DNA of 6,201 bases from JAGOVB01 sp964481175 (lineage in GTDB: Bacteria > Patescibacteriota > Minisyncoccia > Phycocordibacterales > PALSA-1337), in contig CAYZSZ010000019.1 of NCBI GenBank assembly GCA_964481175.1, positions 1 to 6,201 on the forward strand, given 5' to 3'. The notes beneath the pieces were generated by a model. The model was not told the DNA's origin and made no database searches. It was given only the letters and a program-made list of their open reading frames with translations. Of the stretch, positions 5,062-6,201 are shown piece after piece (position 1 is the first letter of the stretch; each line of letters begins with the position of its first letter). Made by a program: the position numbers and the translations under genes.

Positions 5062-5637
5062 ATGATTTTATCTCACCATGCGTATTTCCTTACAGGAGAC
5101 ACACAGCAGGCATTGGACTTTTTGGATAAAAATCTTGATGTCGAAAAGCAGGCAAATCCCGACTATATTTTTCAAAAACTTGAGACGCTTTCTATAGACG
5201 ATTCTAGAAATCTAAAACTAATTCATTCAAAAAAACCATTTGGTGAAAAACGTATTGTGATCGTGCAGACTGAGAGTCTACCGATCGAGTCTCAAAACGC
5301 ATTACTAAAACTATTTGAAGAACCAGAACCAAACAATCACTTTTTTATTATCATCGAAAAGCCACAGCTGTTACCAACGCTAAAATCTCGCGTGCAGTTT
5401 GTGCATTTTGAAAAAGAAAATGATGAGGTGGGCAAGTTTCTGAAGTTAGGAAAAAAAGAACGCCTCGACTACGTCAAAGAGCTTTCAAAAACCGAAGGGT
5501 ATAGCTTGGCACATGGAATAGGGCAGGTCAAAAAGGATAAAAAAACACTTGAAGCAGTGGTAAAAGTAAAGAAATACATAAACGATCGAGGTTCGTCTAC
5601 AAAGCAGCTATTAGAATATTTGGCAATTACGGTCTAA
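5062..5637 (+). CDS. holB: Short DNA polymerase III delta'-like clamp-loader subunit
   Basis: The delta' subunit is part of the clamp loader that places the sliding clamp on DNA. The 191-aa protein keeps the AAA+ core features of delta': SIDDSRNL (44-51), VIVQTESLP (66-74), SQNALLKLFEEPEPN (77-91, the conserved NALLK.LEEP helix), FFIIIEKP (94-101) and LLPTLKSR (103-110), corresponding to the sensor/SRC region with Val in place of Cys. The N-terminus (LTGDTQQAL) has no P-loop lysine pattern and no zinc-binding cysteines are present, so it should not hydrolyse ATP, as is usual for delta'. Length is little over half of the common 300-340 aa: most of the C-terminal collar domain is missing or shrunken. 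The first ATG (5056) was rejected in favour of 5062 because of the promoter spacing. frr follows after 23 bp. A truncated DnaX-like paralogue is the alternative name. Confidence 0.82.
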   Translation: MILSHHAYFLTGDTQQALDFLDKNLDVEKQANPDYIFQKLETLSIDDSRNLKLIHSKKPFGEKRIVIVQTESLPIESQNALLKLFEEPEPNNHFFIIIEKPQLLPTLKSRVQFVHFEKENDEVGKFLKLGKKERLDYVKELSKTEGYSLAHGIGQVKKDKKTLEAVVKVKKYINDRGSSTKQLLEYLAITV

Positions 5638-5649
5638 ATAAAGTATACT
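5620..5649 (+). promoter_or_regulatory. Putative frr promoter
   Basis: TTGGCA (5620-5625, five of six -35 bases), an 18-bp spacer, and TATACT (5644-5649). The start would fall near 5656, about 5 nt before the ATG. The -35 box lies within the end of holB. It uses the same TATACT hexamer as priA, murA and holB. Confidence 0.5.
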
Positions 5650-5660
5650 TGCTGGTATAT

Positions 5661-6200
5661 ATGGCATACGACTTTTCAAAATTCAAAGCAAAGATAAAAG
5701 AAACCGAAGAATGGCTCAAAAAAGAGCTATCAAATGTGCGTACCGGAAGAGCGAGCGCAGCTATTCTCGATTCTATTAAAATAGAGTCATACGGCAGCAT
5801 GGTACCGATCAGCCAGGTGGGGAATATCGGCACCGAAGACGCACGCAGCCTACGCATCGTACCTTGGGACATGTCTCAGGCAAAAGAGATCGAAAAAGCG
5901 ATCACTGTTGCAAACTTGGGAGTAGGTATCACCGTCGATGACAAAGGTATCCGTGTCATATTTCCAGAGCTTACAGGAGAACGCCGCATCCAGATCACTA
6001 AGATCGCAAAAGACAAAGTAGAAGAAGCACGCAAGACACTCCGTATGCACCGCGATGATGTGATGAAAGATATGCAAGCAAAAGACCTACCAAAAGACGA
6101 TGCTTTCAGAGCAAAAAACGACGCACAGAAACTGGTAGACGAAGGAAACAAAGCACTCGATGCACTATTAGCTAAAAAAGAACAAGAGATTTTAAATTAA
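5661..6200 (+). CDS. frr: Ribosome recycling factor
   Basis: RRF, with EF-G, splits the post-termination ribosome so its subunits can be reused. The start is the ATG at 5661; a TTG four codons upstream in frame would lie on the -10 box. The product is 179 aa, near the usual 185. Family marks: helical N-terminus, VRTGRAS (26-32), YGSMVPISQVGNI (44-56, strand and hinge region of domain II), RIVPWD (65-70), IEKAI..ANLG (77-87), IRVIFPELTGERR (97-109, normally P.LTEERR), then a long coiled helix with KVEEARKTLRMHRDD (117-131) and the C-terminal helix ending KEQEILN. Domain order and length are complete. No Shine-Dalgarno is visible. The stop TAA is at 6198-6200, at the window edge. Confidence 0.95.
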   Translation: MAYDFSKFKAKIKETEEWLKKELSNVRTGRASAAILDSIKIESYGSMVPISQVGNIGTEDARSLRIVPWDMSQAKEIEKAITVANLGVGITVDDKGIRVIFPELTGERRIQITKIAKDKVEEARKTLRMHRDDVMKDMQAKDLPKDDAFRAKNDAQKLVDEGNKALDALLAKKEQEILN

Positions 6201-6201
6201 C

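Overview
The window looks like a piece of chromosome from a small-genome bacterium, most likely of the Candidate Phyla Radiation (Patescibacteria, Parcubacteria-like). The placement is an inference. It rests on a MurA carrying an N-terminal XRE-type helix-turn-helix, a very short delta'-like clamp-loader subunit without a P-loop, core genes scattered in short transcription units, and core genes without Shine-Dalgarno sequences. TGA serves as a stop (ends at 797 and 1653), so the code appears standard rather than the TGA-recoded one of Gracilibacteria/Absconditabacteria.

Layout. Bases 1-164 (minus) hold the first 54 codons of a probable priA. Bases 240-1705 (plus) form an accessory-looking, somewhat GC-richer block of three small unrecognised membrane-protein genes: a 185-aa gene overlapping a 65-aa gene, then a 191-aa gene that seems distantly related to the first. 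Intrinsic terminators follow the pair and the third gene. Convergent to this, murA (3224-1704, minus) encodes UDP-GlcNAc enolpyruvyl transferase fused to a DNA-binding domain. Divergent from murA is mreB (3300-4313, plus). Their promoters stand back to back with -35 boxes 2 bp apart, and a 14/16 palindrome lies over the murA promoter.

Bases 4314-5041 contain no recognisable core gene but hold two compact transcription units. The first has the best promoter of the window (TTGACA, 16 bp, TGCTATAGT) and drives a roughly 195-nt RNA with several nested helices, ending at a run of eight T; it is a candidate structured non-coding RNA of unknown class. The second has a TTGACA promoter, a leader hairpin, a 68-codon GC-rich gene for a Cys/Gly-tailed peptide, then three consecutive hairpins, the last being a strong terminator. 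This stretch is the least explained and most interesting part of the window.

Bases 5062-6200 (plus) hold the short delta'-like gene (holB) and complete frr (ribosome recycling factor), each with its own TATACT -10 box.

The core genes serve separate housekeeping jobs: replication restart and clamp loading, peptidoglycan precursor synthesis and rod shape, and ribosome recycling. The recurring arrangement TGnTATACT, 6-7 nt, ATG at priA, murA and holB, with near-leaderless spacing at mreB and frr, suggests that leaderless or very short-leader mRNAs are common in this organism.
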